From NCBI GenBank assembly GCA_964400785.1, contig CAYNWB010000053.1:1-14232 (forward strand): 14,232 nt of DNA, given 5' to 3'. This document shows positions 13,543 to 14,232 of the stretch, in pieces. The translations under genes were made by a program, and so were the position numbers. Each line of letters begins with the position of its first letter. Within the stretch, counting starts at the first letter, position 1. Origin of the DNA: CAVQGZ01 sp964400785 (GTDB lineage: Bacteria; Actinomycetota; Actinomycetes; Jiangellales; Jiangellaceae). Below the pieces are notes generated by a model, which searched no databases, was not told the origin of the DNA, and saw nothing but the letters and a program-made list of their open reading frames with translations.

Positions 13543-14232
13543 ATGCCGAGCCTGTACCTGAGCCACGGCGCCCCGCCGCTGGTCGACGATCCCGTGTGGC
13601 CTGCCGAGCTGGCGGGCTGGGCTGCGGCGCTGCCCCGGCCCTCGGCGGTGCTGGTCGTCTCAGCGCACTGGGAGTCGGCGCCCCTGACTCTCGGGGCCAC
13701 CGAGCCGGGGGTGCCCCTCGTCTACGACTTCGCCGGCTTCGACCCTGCGTACTACCGGGTGCGCTACCCAGCGCCACCGGCGCCCTGGGTTGCCGAGCTG
13801 GTGCGTTCACTCATGCCTGACACCGAGCAGGTGGTCGACCAGCCACGACGGGGTCTCGACCACGGTGCCTACGTTCCTCTGACGGTGATGTACCCGGACG
13901 CGGACGTGCCCGTCCTGCAGATGTCCCTGCCATCGCTGGACCCCGACCGCCTGCTTGGCCTGGGTCGGCGGATGCGGGCGCTGCGGGACGAGGGTGTGCT
14001 GGTGATCGGGTCGGGCTTCACGACCCACGGGCTGCCATTCCTGACCGACTGGCGGCCGCAGGCTCCCGCCCCCGGATGGTCGAGGGAGTTCGACGCATGG
14101 GTCGGCGACGCACTCGCACGTGGCGCCGTTGACGAGCTGGCCGGTTTTCGCCACCGTGCCCCTGGCATGCCCTACGCGCACCCGACGGTCGAGCACTTCG
14201 CACCGCTGTTCCTCACCCTCGGCATGGCCGAC
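13543..14232 (+). CDS. LigB/DODA-type extradiol ring-opening dioxygenase, 3' end missing
   Basis: This is a class III extradiol dioxygenase of the 4,5-DOPA dioxygenase/YgiD group, a non-heme metal enzyme that opens catechol-type rings. Four family His sites are visible: His8 in LYLSHGAPP, His42 in VVSAHWES, His107 in LDHGAYVPL and His162 in GSGFTTHGL. The late block AHPTVEHFAPLFLTLG is also present. The family usually has Asn after the last His (HNL) and this one has Gly. 230 residues are in the window and the frame is open at the end; family proteins run to about 260, so some 30 residues are missing. ATG 13543 gives the usual family start MPSLYLSHG with GGAGG at 10 bases; ATG 13534 and GTG 13537 are alternatives. 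The natural substrate is unknown; many relatives are quality-control or aromatic-degradation enzymes. Confidence 0.9.
   Translation, partial: MPSLYLSHGAPPLVDDPVWPAELAGWAAALPRPSAVLVVSAHWESAPLTLGATEPGVPLVYDFAGFDPAYYRVRYPAPPAPWVAELVRSLMPDTEQVVDQPRRGLDHGAYVPLTVMYPDADVPVLQMSLPSLDPDRLLGLGRRMRALRDEGVLVIGSGFTTHGLPFLTDWRPQAPAPGWSREFDAWVGDALARGAVDELAGFRHRAPGMPYAHPTVEHFAPLFLTLGMAD

Overview
The window is a 14.2 kb piece of a very GC-rich genome. It probably comes from a member of the Actinomycetota. Supporting signs are G/C-ending codons, frequent GTG starts, a DUF222-HNH (13E12-type) gene with an actinobacterial SOS box, an actinobacterial HhH-GPD-like protein, an RsgA of the circularly permuted GTPase type, and a CrtY-type lycopene cyclase. 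I cannot name the genus. I see no rRNA, tRNA, CRISPR array, transposase or phage structural gene, and no gap above 300 bases without a gene.

Layout. (1) 1-5327, all on the + strand, is the most interesting part. It holds a subtilisin-family protease cut by the window edge, an alpha/beta-hydrolase (GHSFG), a large membrane-spanning STAND-type P-loop ATPase, and a 138-residue protein. The ATPase ectodomain looks like two beta-sandwich (ASH-like) domains plus a C-terminal PASTA domain. The small protein shares a 19-residue G/V/Q-rich motif with the N-terminus of the ATPase. I read this as a candidate conflict or regulated-death module: an envelope-sensing NLR-like switch, an amyloid-like adaptor motif shared with a possible membrane-active effector, and two hydrolases. 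(2) 5354-7050 holds the housekeeping GTPase rsgA (- strand) and, divergent from it, an HhH-GPD-like gene. An imperfect inverted repeat lies between them. (3) 7031-9423 holds a small alpha/alpha-toroid (squalene-cyclase-like) gene on the - strand, divergent from an MDR oxidoreductase and GerW/YtfJ-like gene pair. (4) 9440-11768 holds a lone lycopene cyclase on the - strand and an unrecognised 375-residue protein divergent from it. (5) 11792-12072 holds a DUF2892 membrane protein under a CsoR/CstR-like palindrome. (6) 12133-13506 holds a DUF222-HNH endonuclease gene whose start codon sits in the centre of a perfect 18+4+18 palindrome containing a LexA box. (7) 13543-14232 holds a LigB/DODA-type dioxygenase, cut by the window end.

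The first four genes are likely to work together: gene spacings are 11, 90 and 27 bases, all run the same way, and two of them share a motif. The rest of the window looks like ordinary actinobacterial chromosome, with three regulatory sites readable from the sequence: the metal/persulfide-type palindrome, the SOS box, and the rsgA-side inverted repeat.
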